From contig NZ_JARVCO010000006.1 of NCBI RefSeq assembly GCF_034531395.1, positions 62,001-126,000 on the forward strand: 64,000 nucleotides of DNA, in the 5' to 3' direction. Below, piece after piece: positions 28,017 through 36,121 of this stretch. The position numbers and the translations under genes were made by a program. Position 1 is the first letter of the stretch; each line of letters starts with the position of its first letter. The notes under the pieces are model-generated. The model was given only the letters and a program-made list of their open reading frames with translations, did not search any database and was not told where the DNA came from. Source of the stretch: Pontiella agarivorans. GTDB lineage: Bacteria; Verrucomicrobiota; Kiritimatiellia; Kiritimatiellales; Pontiellaceae.

Positions 28017-29801
28017 TTATTCCGGTGATGGAGCAATTGGCTCCGTTTCAATAAGCAAATCGGATGTAAGGGTTTCAATGTAAGGTTTATCCAGGAAAAA
28101 GACCACATCGCGCCCCTTTACCATGGAATAATATCCTTCTGGCGTTTCCCGGCCGATCAACAGCACACGGCCAAGTTGATTGGTTCCGCTCAGGCCGATA
28201 TGCAACTCCGCCACAGGGTCCTCCAAACCGTAGATATCCAGGTCCCGCGGATTATACGTAATATAACCCGATGTATTAACCTGCCGCAGCCCCCGAAGCA
28301 ACCGCGTCACGCCCTCTTCGTTGACACGTACGTTGCCATTGGTTTCTACCGGAATAAAACGGTTATCCTCAACCCGTTCAATCGTCTGTCTGCTTCCGGA
28401 CTTCCTCTGCAACGATAAACGGCTCACCTGATTCGCATCAAGTCCCCAGACCTTCCGGTCCTTATAAATCAGCGGGTCGATCACCGTATCAGGGACCACG
28501 GGCAGATTGATCCGGTAAAGATCCGGTTCGCCGTCAATGCGCACCAGCAACCCTGACTTGTTGCCTTTTGTCGAAAATATATCAAGCCGATTGGTAACTC
28601 CGACTTCCACCGATCCGAATTCGATAATCCATTCCGGCGCATCCACTTTTGCATCGACTTCAAACTCATGAATTACCGCATTCACCCAGAGCGTCACAAA
28701 ATCAGAAATCATTCTGGGCTCCGCTTTCCAAACCACAGGACGGGTAATATTCCAATCCTTGGAACCGTCATACTCCATCCTCAGCTGATCTTCGCCATGC
28801 GTAATACGGATGGAGGAAATACTGTTGGGCGGTACCGAAAGCACACCGGCATCGCGAAACTGCTCTGCAGGAACATTCGAAAGATCCCGCAGCTCCGCAG
28901 ACACCGTGAATACGGAAGCAACGTCAGCCCGGCGAGCATAGACATAGCCGGGCTTATCCGGATTATCAATCCCCAGAATCAGCAGGCGCGAAGCCCCGTC
29001 AGCCTGGCTCACCGAAATCTGCTGGGTCTCTCCCTGCAATCCGTAAACGGAAAAATCGGAAACATTGTCCTGTATAAATTCTTCAATCCGAAAACTGTAG
29101 ATTTTACTGATAAACAGACCAACTTCCTTGGGATCCGCCGGCGCATTAACCGTCTGCCGAACCCGCCAGCCTTCCTTGGGATCTTTCACCAACTGCACAA
29201 AACCATTCGATCCACGCATTTCAACCCGGCGAACCGACGCCGCATCGCCGGGAAACAGAATCCGGTCACGCAACGTATCCGGCGACGTTGGAATCACATC
29301 CAGCAGTTTATCCGGAATGGTGTATATATTCTCATCGGCACTGCTTTGAGCATAAACCATTTCACCCAGCGCAGATTTTTTACCCACCAGCCAGCTGTGG
29401 CCACCCTGATGATCAACTGCGGCAATTACAGCACGTGGCTGATCAAACCCGTATTCGGCCGGGTCAAGCCCTCGTATCGAAAGCTGTTTCTCCGTGATCG
29501 TCGTCCCTTTCCCGAGCGAATTCAACCCGGCAATCATCCGCTGAATGAGCGCTTCGTCGGCCGCTCCCATACTGCCGTCCTTTTCGCCGGCCAGCCATAC
29601 ACCGTTTTCCCGCACACAGCGAACGGTCTGATTGGAAACCGTAAATTCAATCGACTGGAGCGTTGCAGCATCGATATTAAACAAACGGATCTGCTGCAGC
29701 TCGCGGTACGACGTTTTTGCACGCCACATTTCCTGAGCCCAGATAAACAGACCCAGCACAATAATGCTGACCAACAGAACAAGTGTGGTTCTCCCTTTCA
29801 T
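28017..29801 (-). CDS. DUF4340 domain protein of an ABC exporter operon
   Basis: This 594-residue protein has one N-terminal membrane helix (TTLVLLVSIIVLGLFIWAQ) and a large periplasmic beta-rich part with two or three repeats of the DUF4340 kind. Examples are the segments V-R-C-V-R-E-N-G-V-W-L, G-L-D-P-A-E-Y-G-F-D-Q-P and, later, D-L-D-I-Y-G-L-E-D-P. DUF4340 proteins regularly accompany GldG-like ABC transporter subunits; their role is unknown. The start is set at the ATG 29801 because the residues upstream need a TTG. AGGAGG lies 11 bases before it, a slightly long spacing. The stop abuts the AsmA-like start. The gene contains one copy of the dispersed palindrome (28750-28764). Confidence 0.85.
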   Translation of the reverse strand: MKGRTTLVLLVSIIVLGLFIWAQEMWRAKTSYRELQQIRLFNIDAATLQSIEFTVSNQTVRCVRENGVWLAGEKDGSMGAADEALIQRMIAGLNSLGKGTTITEKQLSIRGLDPAEYGFDQPRAVIAAVDHQGGHSWLVGKKSALGEMVYAQSSADENIYTIPDKLLDVIPTSPDTLRDRILFPGDAASVRRVEMRGSNGFVQLVKDPKEGWRVRQTVNAPADPKEVGLFISKIYSFRIEEFIQDNVSDFSVYGLQGETQQISVSQADGASRLLILGIDNPDKPGYVYARRADVASVFTVSAELRDLSNVPAEQFRDAGVLSVPPNSISSIRITHGEDQLRMEYDGSKDWNITRPVVWKAEPRMISDFVTLWVNAVIHEFEVDAKVDAPEWIIEFGSVEVGVTNRLDIFSTKGNKSGLLVRIDGEPDLYRINLPVVPDTVIDPLIYKDRKVWGLDANQVSRLSLQRKSGSRQTIERVEDNRFIPVETNGNVRVNEEGVTRLLRGLRQVNTSGYITYNPRDLDIYGLEDPVAELHIGLSGTNQLGRVLLIGRETPEGYYSMVKGRDVVFFLDKPYIETLTSDLLIETEPIAPSPE

Positions 29802-29806
29802 ACGTC

Positions 29807-31249
29807 CTATTTCCTCCTGCGTGCCCAAACCAGCAGGCCGAACACCATCGCCACTCCCGGAATGACGGCCACATTAATCCAGAACAGCTTCCGGAGTTCA
29901 GAACGCGAAAGGCTCAGCCGAACCTCCTCAATGGGTTTCGGCGCAATGGCAATCAGTTCCTCACGCTCAAGCAGCCAGTTGAGCGCACTCATAAACAGAT
30001 CCTGATTGCCGCCCACCATACTTTCATTACTCACAAAATCAGAATCACCGAAAACTACCATGCGCGATGGACGGATCTGCACATCAAGCATCGTTTCAGA
30101 GGCACCGCGCTCAATCGCAACCCCCAGCGAAATCGGCCGTTCCCTGTCGTCACCGGCCATATCGCCTTTTTCCGGCTCGAACTTCGCCGTCGGTTCCTCC
30201 ACCTGCATTTCCGACCAGCTTTTTTCCGACGTAAAAAACAGAGGGACCACTGAAGGACGGTCCTCCGATGAACCATCCGCAAGCTCCGGCGGCATGATCG
30301 AGCGCGGCAAAATAAATTGCACAATGGAATTCATTTCCATACAGATCGGGTGAGCGTTGTAACGACGAATATGCACATCGCTCCCGCGCAGCGTATTTTC
30401 GGGATCCACCACAATATCATTGCGCAATTCCACACCCCAGCGTTCCAGCATCGGCTCCAGACCGGTTTCCTTCAGCGCATCCAGCAGAATAAAGACCCGC
30501 CCGCTTCGGCTCAGGTAATCTTCAATCATTTCCACTTCAATCGGGCTCATTCTTTTCGAAGGCCCGGGAATCACCAGCGCAGCCGCATCTTCGGGGATGC
30601 CTTTTTCACCGCTGAGCATTAACTCCTGAACATCGAGATTATCCTGCAGCAATGCCGTTCCGATATCTGAATAACCAGCCATCTGGTCAAAATCCGTAAT
30701 ACGCTGTTCGCCGTGCCCGACCAGAAAATAGACTTTAGGCGTATCCCCCTGAATCAATCCGTAAATCGCACTGGTGAAAGCCTGTTCCCCTTTAAATGCG
30801 GTAATCACCGGTTCTTTGATTCCTTTCACGCGCTGCATTTCGGCAATATCGGTTTGTTTAACCACCCGGAAATTCTCGCCGATATCAAACACCACCACCT
30901 GAGCCTCGTTCAGACCATACTGCCCCGCCAGTTTTTTAGTCAGAGCCACATCGCGCGCCGGGTCCACCCACTCCACGTGAATGTTACGCGATTGATATTC
31001 GTATTCCTTCAGCAGGTTTTTCACATCATCATGAAGGGCATGCTCCTCTTGAAAAAAAACCGTAACTCGAACTTCATGCTCAAGACCCTTCAGCAGATTC
31101 AGCGTTTTTTCCGAAAGCTGATAATAGGTCCGGCCGCTCAGGTTAACCCGCACCGGATTTCGCAGGGCCACAAAACCGATCATCTGCACCAGCACAAATG
31201 CGAGGAGGACCGCTACAATAGAATTTAAATTGGTGAGAAATCGCTTCAT
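29807..31249 (-). CDS. GldG-like ABC transporter auxiliary protein
   Basis: This 480-residue protein has an N-terminal helix (SIVAVLLAFVLVQMIGFVAL) and the GldG-type periplasmic domain (R-V-N-L-S-G-R-T-Y-Y-Q-L-S-E-K-T-L, then V-T-V-F-F-Q-E-E and L-K-E-Y-E-Y). A central region has KVYFLVGHGEQRITDFDQMAGYS and ALVIPGPSKRMSPIEVEMIEDYLSRSGRVFILLD. A C-terminal membrane helix ends in WARRRK. GldG is needed with GldA and GldF for gliding and secretion in Bacteroidetes; homologues elsewhere have unknown cargo. The gene lies 10 bp after the permease gene and ends 5 bp before the DUF4340 start, so it is clearly part of the operon. Confidence 0.88.
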   Translation of the reverse strand: MKRFLTNLNSIVAVLLAFVLVQMIGFVALRNPVRVNLSGRTYYQLSEKTLNLLKGLEHEVRVTVFFQEEHALHDDVKNLLKEYEYQSRNIHVEWVDPARDVALTKKLAGQYGLNEAQVVVFDIGENFRVVKQTDIAEMQRVKGIKEPVITAFKGEQAFTSAIYGLIQGDTPKVYFLVGHGEQRITDFDQMAGYSDIGTALLQDNLDVQELMLSGEKGIPEDAAALVIPGPSKRMSPIEVEMIEDYLSRSGRVFILLDALKETGLEPMLERWGVELRNDIVVDPENTLRGSDVHIRRYNAHPICMEMNSIVQFILPRSIMPPELADGSSEDRPSVVPLFFTSEKSWSEMQVEEPTAKFEPEKGDMAGDDRERPISLGVAIERGASETMLDVQIRPSRMVVFGDSDFVSNESMVGGNQDLFMSALNWLLEREELIAIAPKPIEEVRLSLSRSELRKLFWINVAVIPGVAMVFGLLVWARRRK

Positions 31250-31259
31250 ATCAATTCGC

Positions 31260-32012
31260 CTAAACCCGTCTGCCTTCCACCACGCGTACCGCTGCAAACA
31301 GGAACCATGCGGCGTGACCCAGATACATCACCACCACCCGGCTGTCTACAATACCGCGTGAAAACTCCATCATGTGAGCGAACGAGGAATAATACTGTCC
31401 GACAATCCGTATACTCTGACTCTGCGCCGTGTACGCCATATACATGGAAACAAACAATGACCCGATCAGAATCGCAAAACCACTGATCGCCGCAACAATT
31501 TGATTCGAAGTCAGTGTCGACATAAAAAGCCCGATCGCAATGTACAGCGCCCCCACCAGCATCACCCCCAGCACCCCGGCCTGCAACGCTCCGAGATCCG
31601 GAAAGCCCGTCACCTCGGCAGGAGCCAGCTTGATCTGAAAACAGGTATAAGCGATCGCTGGAAGCCACAGAACCACATAAAAAATAAATGCTCCGAAAAA
31701 TTTGGCCAGCACCAGCTCCGTCACTTTCACCGATGTCGTCAACAGGGCCTCCAACGTACCCAGCTTACGCTCCTCTGCGAAAAGCCGCATCGTAATCAGA
31801 GGCACAATCACCGGAATCGCAAACGGAAGCACAAAGCCGCTGAACATCCACTGCGAGGCCGACGTCAACGACTCCCCATGCGCCAGATTGATCAGCAACC
31901 AGTAAAAGTTTCCACCCGTAAGGATCCAGAAAAAAAACATCACCACATAAGCGATTGGAGAATAGAAGCACGTACGCAGCTCCTTCTTCAATAAGCTGAG
32001 AAATACGCCCAT
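31260..32012 (-). CDS. ABC-2 type permease (GldF-like)
   Basis: This 250-residue integral membrane protein has six predicted spans. The conserved TMRLFAEERKLGTLEALLTTSV near residue 75 is the coupling motif of ABC-2 exporter permeases (E-E-R-x-x-G-T-L-E-x-L-L). It works with the ATPase, whose stop overlaps this start by one base (32012). The substrate is unknown. The order ATPase-permease-GldG-DUF4340 is the usual one for this exporter type. Confidence 0.92.
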   Translation of the reverse strand: MGVFLSLLKKELRTCFYSPIAYVVMFFFWILTGGNFYWLLINLAHGESLTSASQWMFSGFVLPFAIPVIVPLITMRLFAEERKLGTLEALLTTSVKVTELVLAKFFGAFIFYVVLWLPAIAYTCFQIKLAPAEVTGFPDLGALQAGVLGVMLVGALYIAIGLFMSTLTSNQIVAAISGFAILIGSLFVSMYMAYTAQSQSIRIVGQYYSSFAHMMEFSRGIVDSRVVVMYLGHAAWFLFAAVRVVEGRRV

Positions 32013-32950
32013 TACTTCTCCTCCTTCCGGCTCGTTATCTGAACAAAGGTATCTTCCAGCGAATGCTGCTGTTCCGAAAGCTCTCGCAGCGCCCAGCCTT
32101 CAGCCACCGCCAGATTATAAAGTTCCACGCGCATCGATGCCGCATCGGCTTCGACTTCCAGCCAAAGCCAGCCGTCAGCCAGCTCGTTCGCATTGCGCAC
32201 ATCCAGCCCCTCCAACCGGCTCACCTTCTCGATCGCCGATTCTTTTTCAGCCATAATTTCCATTTCAATAATCGAACAGGCCTGCAGTTGCCGGTGCAGG
32301 TTTTCTTCCGTATCGGATGCGACAATCCGGCCTTCGTTAATAATCAGGATCCGCTCACAGATCGCCTCCACTTCCTGGAGAATATGGGTGGAAAGCAACA
32401 CCGTATGCCGCTCCGCCAAATGGGTAATCAGCTCACGCACCTGCCGAATCTGAAAAGGGTCCAGCCCCACCGTCGGCTCATCAAGCACCAGTAAATCCGG
32501 ATCATGCACCATACTGTCTGCCAGGCCCACGCGCTGCCGATATCCCTTGGAAAGCTGGCCGATGATCCGTTTGCCAACCTCTGTCAGCCCGCACAGCTCT
32601 TTGACTTCGTTCACTTTATTCCGCCGGATTGAGCTTTTCACGCCCTTGAGCGAAGCGCGAAATTTTAAATATTCATCCACCCGCATTTCCGGATAGAGCG
32701 GACAGCTTTCCGGCAGATAGCCCACCCGCCGCCGCACTTCCTGCGGTTCTCGCGAAATATCGAATCCCGCCACCTCAATGGTCCCCGAATTTACAGGAAG
32801 ATACCCCGTCAGCATACGCATCGTGGTGGTTTTCCCCGCTCCGTTTGGACCGAGAAAGCCGACGATTTCTCCCCGGTTCACCTCAAACGAAATATTATCC
32901 ACCGCCAGACGCGCCGGATATTTTTTCGTAACCCCAGATACCTTAATCAT
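32012..32950 (-). CDS. ABC transporter ATP-binding protein (GldA-like)
   Basis: This 312-residue ATPase has Walker A GFLGPNGAGKTTTMRML near residue 32, a Q-loop followed by VGYLPESCPLYPEMRV, signature QLSKGYRQRVGLADSMVHDP, Walker B LLVLDEPTVGLDP and the switch His in LLSTHILQEVE. After the NBD a ~90-residue C-terminal domain follows, as in GldA and NatA-type exporter ATPases. First gene of a leftward operon of at least five genes (ATPase, permease, GldG-like, DUF4340, AsmA-like, perhaps DUF212). I infer export of a lipid or envelope component because of the AsmA-like partner. Confidence 0.95.
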   Translation of the reverse strand: MIKVSGVTKKYPARLAVDNISFEVNRGEIVGFLGPNGAGKTTTMRMLTGYLPVNSGTIEVAGFDISREPQEVRRRVGYLPESCPLYPEMRVDEYLKFRASLKGVKSSIRRNKVNEVKELCGLTEVGKRIIGQLSKGYRQRVGLADSMVHDPDLLVLDEPTVGLDPFQIRQVRELITHLAERHTVLLSTHILQEVEAICERILIINEGRIVASDTEENLHRQLQACSIIEMEIMAEKESAIEKVSRLEGLDVRNANELADGWLWLEVEADAASMRVELYNLAVAEGWALRELSEQQHSLEDTFVQITSRKEEK

Positions 32951-33020
32951 AAAATACGCCCGCCTAATTAAAGCTTTGCATTATGCCCGAACCCCATGCC
33001 GAGTCAAGCAACCGCCCTGC

Positions 33021-33035
33021 TTCCAGCCTCTGGAA
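33021..33035. repeat. Dispersed palindrome TTCCARNNNYTGGAA, intergenic copy
   Basis: TTCCAGCCTCTGGAA lies in the 91-bp gap between hisC (stop) and the ABC ATPase (start). Perfect match to the family consensus; same core as the copy at 59163-59177. Confidence 0.8.
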
Positions 33036-33041
33036 ACCCGG

Positions 33042-34097
33042 CTACTCTCCGCCATTCAGAATTGCTTCCGTTGCATCCAGAAACTTCAGCATTTCCGGGG
33101 CGGTTCCAACGGTCACTCGCAGATAATCCCTGGTCCGCTCATCGTTCCCGAAATAGCGGACAATGATGTTTTTCTTCCGCAACGCTTCAAACAGTGTCTT
33201 CGCGCCTATCCCCAGCGGCTTAACCCACAGAAAGTTGGTCTTCGATTTTCCCACTTCAAAGCCGAATTCCTCGAGCTTTTCCGCCACCATTTTACGCGTC
33301 TCCACAATCGCCGAAACATTCGCCTTCATCGTGTCCTGATCCAGAATCGCCACCCGTGCAATTTCCTGCGTCAGATAATTCACATTATAGGAATCCTTGA
33401 TCTTATACATCGCGCCGATCAGCGCCTCATTTCCGACACAATAGCCCAATCGGATCCCGGCCAGCGAATAGGACTTCGACAACGTACGCGCCACAATCAC
33501 ATTTTCATGCTGCAGCGCCAAATCCATGCAGTTATCTTCCGCAAAATCGGCATAGGCCTCATCAATCAGCACCACTCCGCCAAAATTCTTCACGAAGGAT
33601 TCGATTGAATTCTTATCATACACAAAACTCGTCGGCGCATTCGGATGCGTCAGAAAAAAGAGCGATGCCGCATAATCCGCAGGCATCTGCCAGCCATATC
33701 CCGCATCCAGCGATACCGGCTTTTTCTCCACATCTTCAATGTCTGCCAGAATCGGATACAGCGAATATGACGGATCAAAAAAGCCGACCGATCCGTCCCG
33801 CTCCACAAACGCCCGGATGCACAGAGCCAGCACTTCGTCCGACCCGTTGCCCACAAATACGTTTTCCACGTCACAGCCATGCAACCCGGCAATCGCCTTC
33901 CGCAGCTCCATGCACACCGGATCCGGATAGCGCGAAAGCACCGAAATATCGACCATCGAAAGAATATCCTGCACATCCGGAGACGGAAGATACGGATTCT
34001 CATTCGTATTCAGCTTAACAATATCGGCTTCCTTCGGCTGTTCACCGGGCACATAGCCCTGCATCGCCTGCACCGATTTTCTGATTAAATCACTCAT
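33042..34097 (-). CDS. hisC: Histidinol-phosphate aminotransferase
   Basis: This 351-residue PLP enzyme converts imidazole-acetol phosphate and glutamate to histidinol phosphate. Motifs are KLNTNENPYLPSPDV near the start (substrate loop), NVFVGNGSDEVLALCIRAF, NAPTSF, DEAYADFA with the PLP-binding Asp, and TLSKSYSLAGIRLGY with the Schiff-base Lys near residue 218. The ATG at 34097 is used; a TTG 21 bases upstream is an alternative. It lies 54 bp after hisD on the same strand, a partial histidine operon; the other his genes are not in the window. The closely related aspartate/phenylalanine-type enzymes differ little in motifs, but the hisD neighbour supports the call. Confidence 0.95.
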   Translation of the reverse strand: MSDLIRKSVQAMQGYVPGEQPKEADIVKLNTNENPYLPSPDVQDILSMVDISVLSRYPDPVCMELRKAIAGLHGCDVENVFVGNGSDEVLALCIRAFVERDGSVGFFDPSYSLYPILADIEDVEKKPVSLDAGYGWQMPADYAASLFFLTHPNAPTSFVYDKNSIESFVKNFGGVVLIDEAYADFAEDNCMDLALQHENVIVARTLSKSYSLAGIRLGYCVGNEALIGAMYKIKDSYNVNYLTQEIARVAILDQDTMKANVSAIVETRKMVAEKLEEFGFEVGKSKTNFLWVKPLGIGAKTLFEALRKKNIIVRYFGNDERTRDYLRVTVGTAPEMLKFLDATEAILNGGE

Positions 34098-34151
34098 AAA
34101 AGGTCCCAAAGGGTTCAATCAGACCCCGCGGTCTGATCAGTCAAATAGAAA

Positions 34152-35459
34152 TTATTTCTCAAACCGGATCGTCGCCGAACGCGCATGACCATCGAGCGTT
34201 TCAATGCGGCCGAACGCTTCAACCACCGGCAGCGTATCCTCCAGATCCTCTTTCGTGAACTGGATCAGGCTGACGCGCCGACGGAAATCCTCCACCGTCA
34301 GACCGGAAAAATAGGCCGCCGTTCCACCGGTCGGCAGCACGTGGCTCGGCCCCGCGGCAAAATCGCCCACCGATTCCGGCGTCCATTCGCCGATAAACAG
34401 CGCCCCGGCATTATGCACTTCATCCACCCATTTTTCAGGATTCCTGCAAATCAACTCCATGTGCTCCGGCGCAAAGAGGTTACACAGCAGCATCCCCTCC
34501 TTCATGCTTTTCACCACAACGAGCAGCATACCGTTTTCCAGCACCTGTTCCACCGGCTCGGTCCGGCTCAGCTCCTTCGCCTGCCTGAGCACTTCTGCAC
34601 GAACCGCTTCAGCCTGCTTCTGCGACGTCGTCACCAACAGCGCTTTTTCGGATCCGGTCCCATGCTCGGCCTGCGACAGCAGGTCCGCCGCCACATGCGC
34701 CGGATGGGCCGTCGTATCGCACAGCACCGCAATTTCGCTCGGCCCCGCCACCATATCCAGTGCCACATCGCCATACACCTGACGTTTCGCCGCCGTCACA
34801 TACGGACCGCCCGGCCCGACAATTTTCCGAACCTTGGAAATCGATTTCGTACCGTACGCCATCGCACCAATCGCGTGAACGCCGCCGATTTTATAAATCT
34901 CCGTCGCACCGGCCAGATTCAGTGCATAAATCACATAGGGATTCAGATTCCCGTCTTTATCCGCCGGTGAACAGGCCACCAGCTCCTTCACGCCGGCCAC
35001 TTTCGCCAGCGTCAGCGTCATCAGTGCCGTCGAAGCCAACGGTGCCGCCCCGCCCGGAATATAGGCACCTACGCGGTCATACGGCACAAACTTTTCGCCC
35101 AACATTCCGCCCTTCGGCGTATCCATCTGCCAATCCTCGCGCAGACCGCCAATCGAAAACGCCGTAATGCGCTGATGCGCCTCCTGCGCTGCAGCCTTGA
35201 ACTCATCATCCACAATCTGGTCGGCGGCAGCAATTTCCTTCTCCGTCACCCGGATACGGCGGGTCGACATATTCGATCCGTCATACAGCCGCGCACAGTC
35301 AATCACCGCCTTATCGCCGCGTTCCTTCACATCGGCCAGAATCCGCGCCGCCGCCTCCATCGCCTGATCCTCAACCGACGGACGCAGCAGAAAGTCATCG
35401 ACCTTCTTATATTTCTTATCCGTGCCCCACTTAACAATCGGTGCAAAATTCCTGCTCAT
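34152..35459 (-). CDS. hisD: Histidinol dehydrogenase
   Basis: This 435-residue zinc- and NAD-dependent enzyme oxidises histidinol to histidine in two steps. Motifs are YIPGGAAPLASTALMTLTLAKVAGV near residue 130, the family signature region IGAMAYGTKSI with KIVGPGGPYVTAAKRQVYG, VAGPSEIAVLCDTTAHPAHVAADLLSQAEHG (Gln and His Zn ligands) and, near the end, GPSHVLPTGGTAAYFSGL with the catalytic His. AAGGAA lies eight bases upstream of the ATG. It is the promoter-proximal partner of hisC. Length and motifs are normal. Confidence 0.97.
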   Translation of the reverse strand: MSRNFAPIVKWGTDKKYKKVDDFLLRPSVEDQAMEAAARILADVKERGDKAVIDCARLYDGSNMSTRRIRVTEKEIAAADQIVDDEFKAAAQEAHQRITAFSIGGLREDWQMDTPKGGMLGEKFVPYDRVGAYIPGGAAPLASTALMTLTLAKVAGVKELVACSPADKDGNLNPYVIYALNLAGATEIYKIGGVHAIGAMAYGTKSISKVRKIVGPGGPYVTAAKRQVYGDVALDMVAGPSEIAVLCDTTAHPAHVAADLLSQAEHGTGSEKALLVTTSQKQAEAVRAEVLRQAKELSRTEPVEQVLENGMLLVVVKSMKEGMLLCNLFAPEHMELICRNPEKWVDEVHNAGALFIGEWTPESVGDFAAGPSHVLPTGGTAAYFSGLTVEDFRRRVSLIQFTKEDLEDTLPVVEAFGRIETLDGHARSATIRFEK

Positions 35460-35494
35460 AACTAAATTCCTTACTTCTTCAAAAGGCCGCGCAT

Positions 35495-35773
35495 CTAAGC
35501 TGAGATTCCTGCCTGATGCAACTCCTTGTCGATCCGTTCCGACAAAAAGACCTTCAGTAATGACTGATACGGCACATCCTTCTTATTCGCCAATAGCTTC
35601 AGCTCATCCACCATCGACTCCGGCAAGCGCAACGAAATCGTTTTGGTCGAAGGCTTCAGCTTGGGAAGAACAACCTCTTCGGCATCCGACCAGTCGATAT
35701 ACTCGCTCGAATCGTGCGTCTGCCAGAAACGGCGCTCCTCCGCTTCACTCTTAAACTTCGGAACCTTTTTCAT
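35495..35773 (-). CDS. brnA: BrnA/CopG-type antitoxin
   Basis: This 92-residue protein has the BrnA layout: an N-terminal toxin-binding arm (KFKSEAEERRFWQTHDSSEYIDW), then a ribbon-helix-helix DNA-binding domain (TKTISLRLPESMVDELKLLANKKDVPYQSLLKVFLSERI). It should neutralise the BrnT ribonuclease and repress the operon. Its start overlaps the toxin stop by 4 bp, and the toxin gene comes first, which is the standard BrnT-BrnA order. Confidence 0.9.
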   Translation of the reverse strand: MKKVPKFKSEAEERRFWQTHDSSEYIDWSDAEEVVLPKLKPSTKTISLRLPESMVDELKLLANKKDVPYQSLLKVFLSERIDKELHQAGISA

Positions 35774-36072
35774 CTTCGATACCTCGACTCTTCACTGTCA
35801 TTCATATCCCGTGCAGAAATAATACGAATTAAACTGCCACTGATTTTAAAAACCACGAATAGCAACCGCCCATAATCCGTTCGGCCGAAAGCATAGTACC
35901 GAACCTCCTTCAAAGAACGTCCATCACCCCGCTTCACAATCAAAGGCCGGTTAAAAAAGATCTGCTCGCACTCCGTTCGGGAAACCTCGTGCTTATCCCA
36001 GCTCTTCACATCATTTCCGGCATCCCACTCAAATCCCGTGCAACTGCTGAGAATGTCCTTCGGCTTAACCAT
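35770..36072 (-). CDS. brnT: BrnT-type toxin (RelE-fold ribonuclease)
   Basis: This 100-residue protein has the BrnT signature: F-E-W-D near residue 14, K-H-x-V-S in the helix DVKSWDKHEVSRTECEQIFFNRP, a central R-Y-Y-A-F-G-R-T strand and the end motif R-I-I-S-A-R-D-M-N. BrnT cuts RNA and stops growth when free of its antitoxin (known for Brucella BrnT). It is a little divergent: usual K-x-x-x-N-x-x-K-H is here V-K-S-W-D-K-H. It lies between mnmE and hisD. An AT-rich promoter region (36073-36121) precedes it. Confidence 0.9.
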   Translation of the reverse strand: MVKPKDILSSCTGFEWDAGNDVKSWDKHEVSRTECEQIFFNRPLIVKRGDGRSLKEVRYYAFGRTDYGRLLFVVFKISGSLIRIISARDMNDSEESRYRR

Positions 36073-36121
36073 GCGGTTTGTATATTATGAACATACACAT
36101 TTATTCAATATATTTTTCATG

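Noticed and set aside
28668-30005. A 445-codon plus-strand ORF across DUF4340 and GldG-like genes
   Set aside because: Antisense shadow of two well-supported genes of one operon; its composition is unlike a real protein.
25506-32950. Gliding motility locus
   Set aside because: Only GldA/F/G-like exporter parts are present. GldB-D, GldH-N and the Spr proteins are absent, and these exporter genes occur in many non-gliding bacteria.
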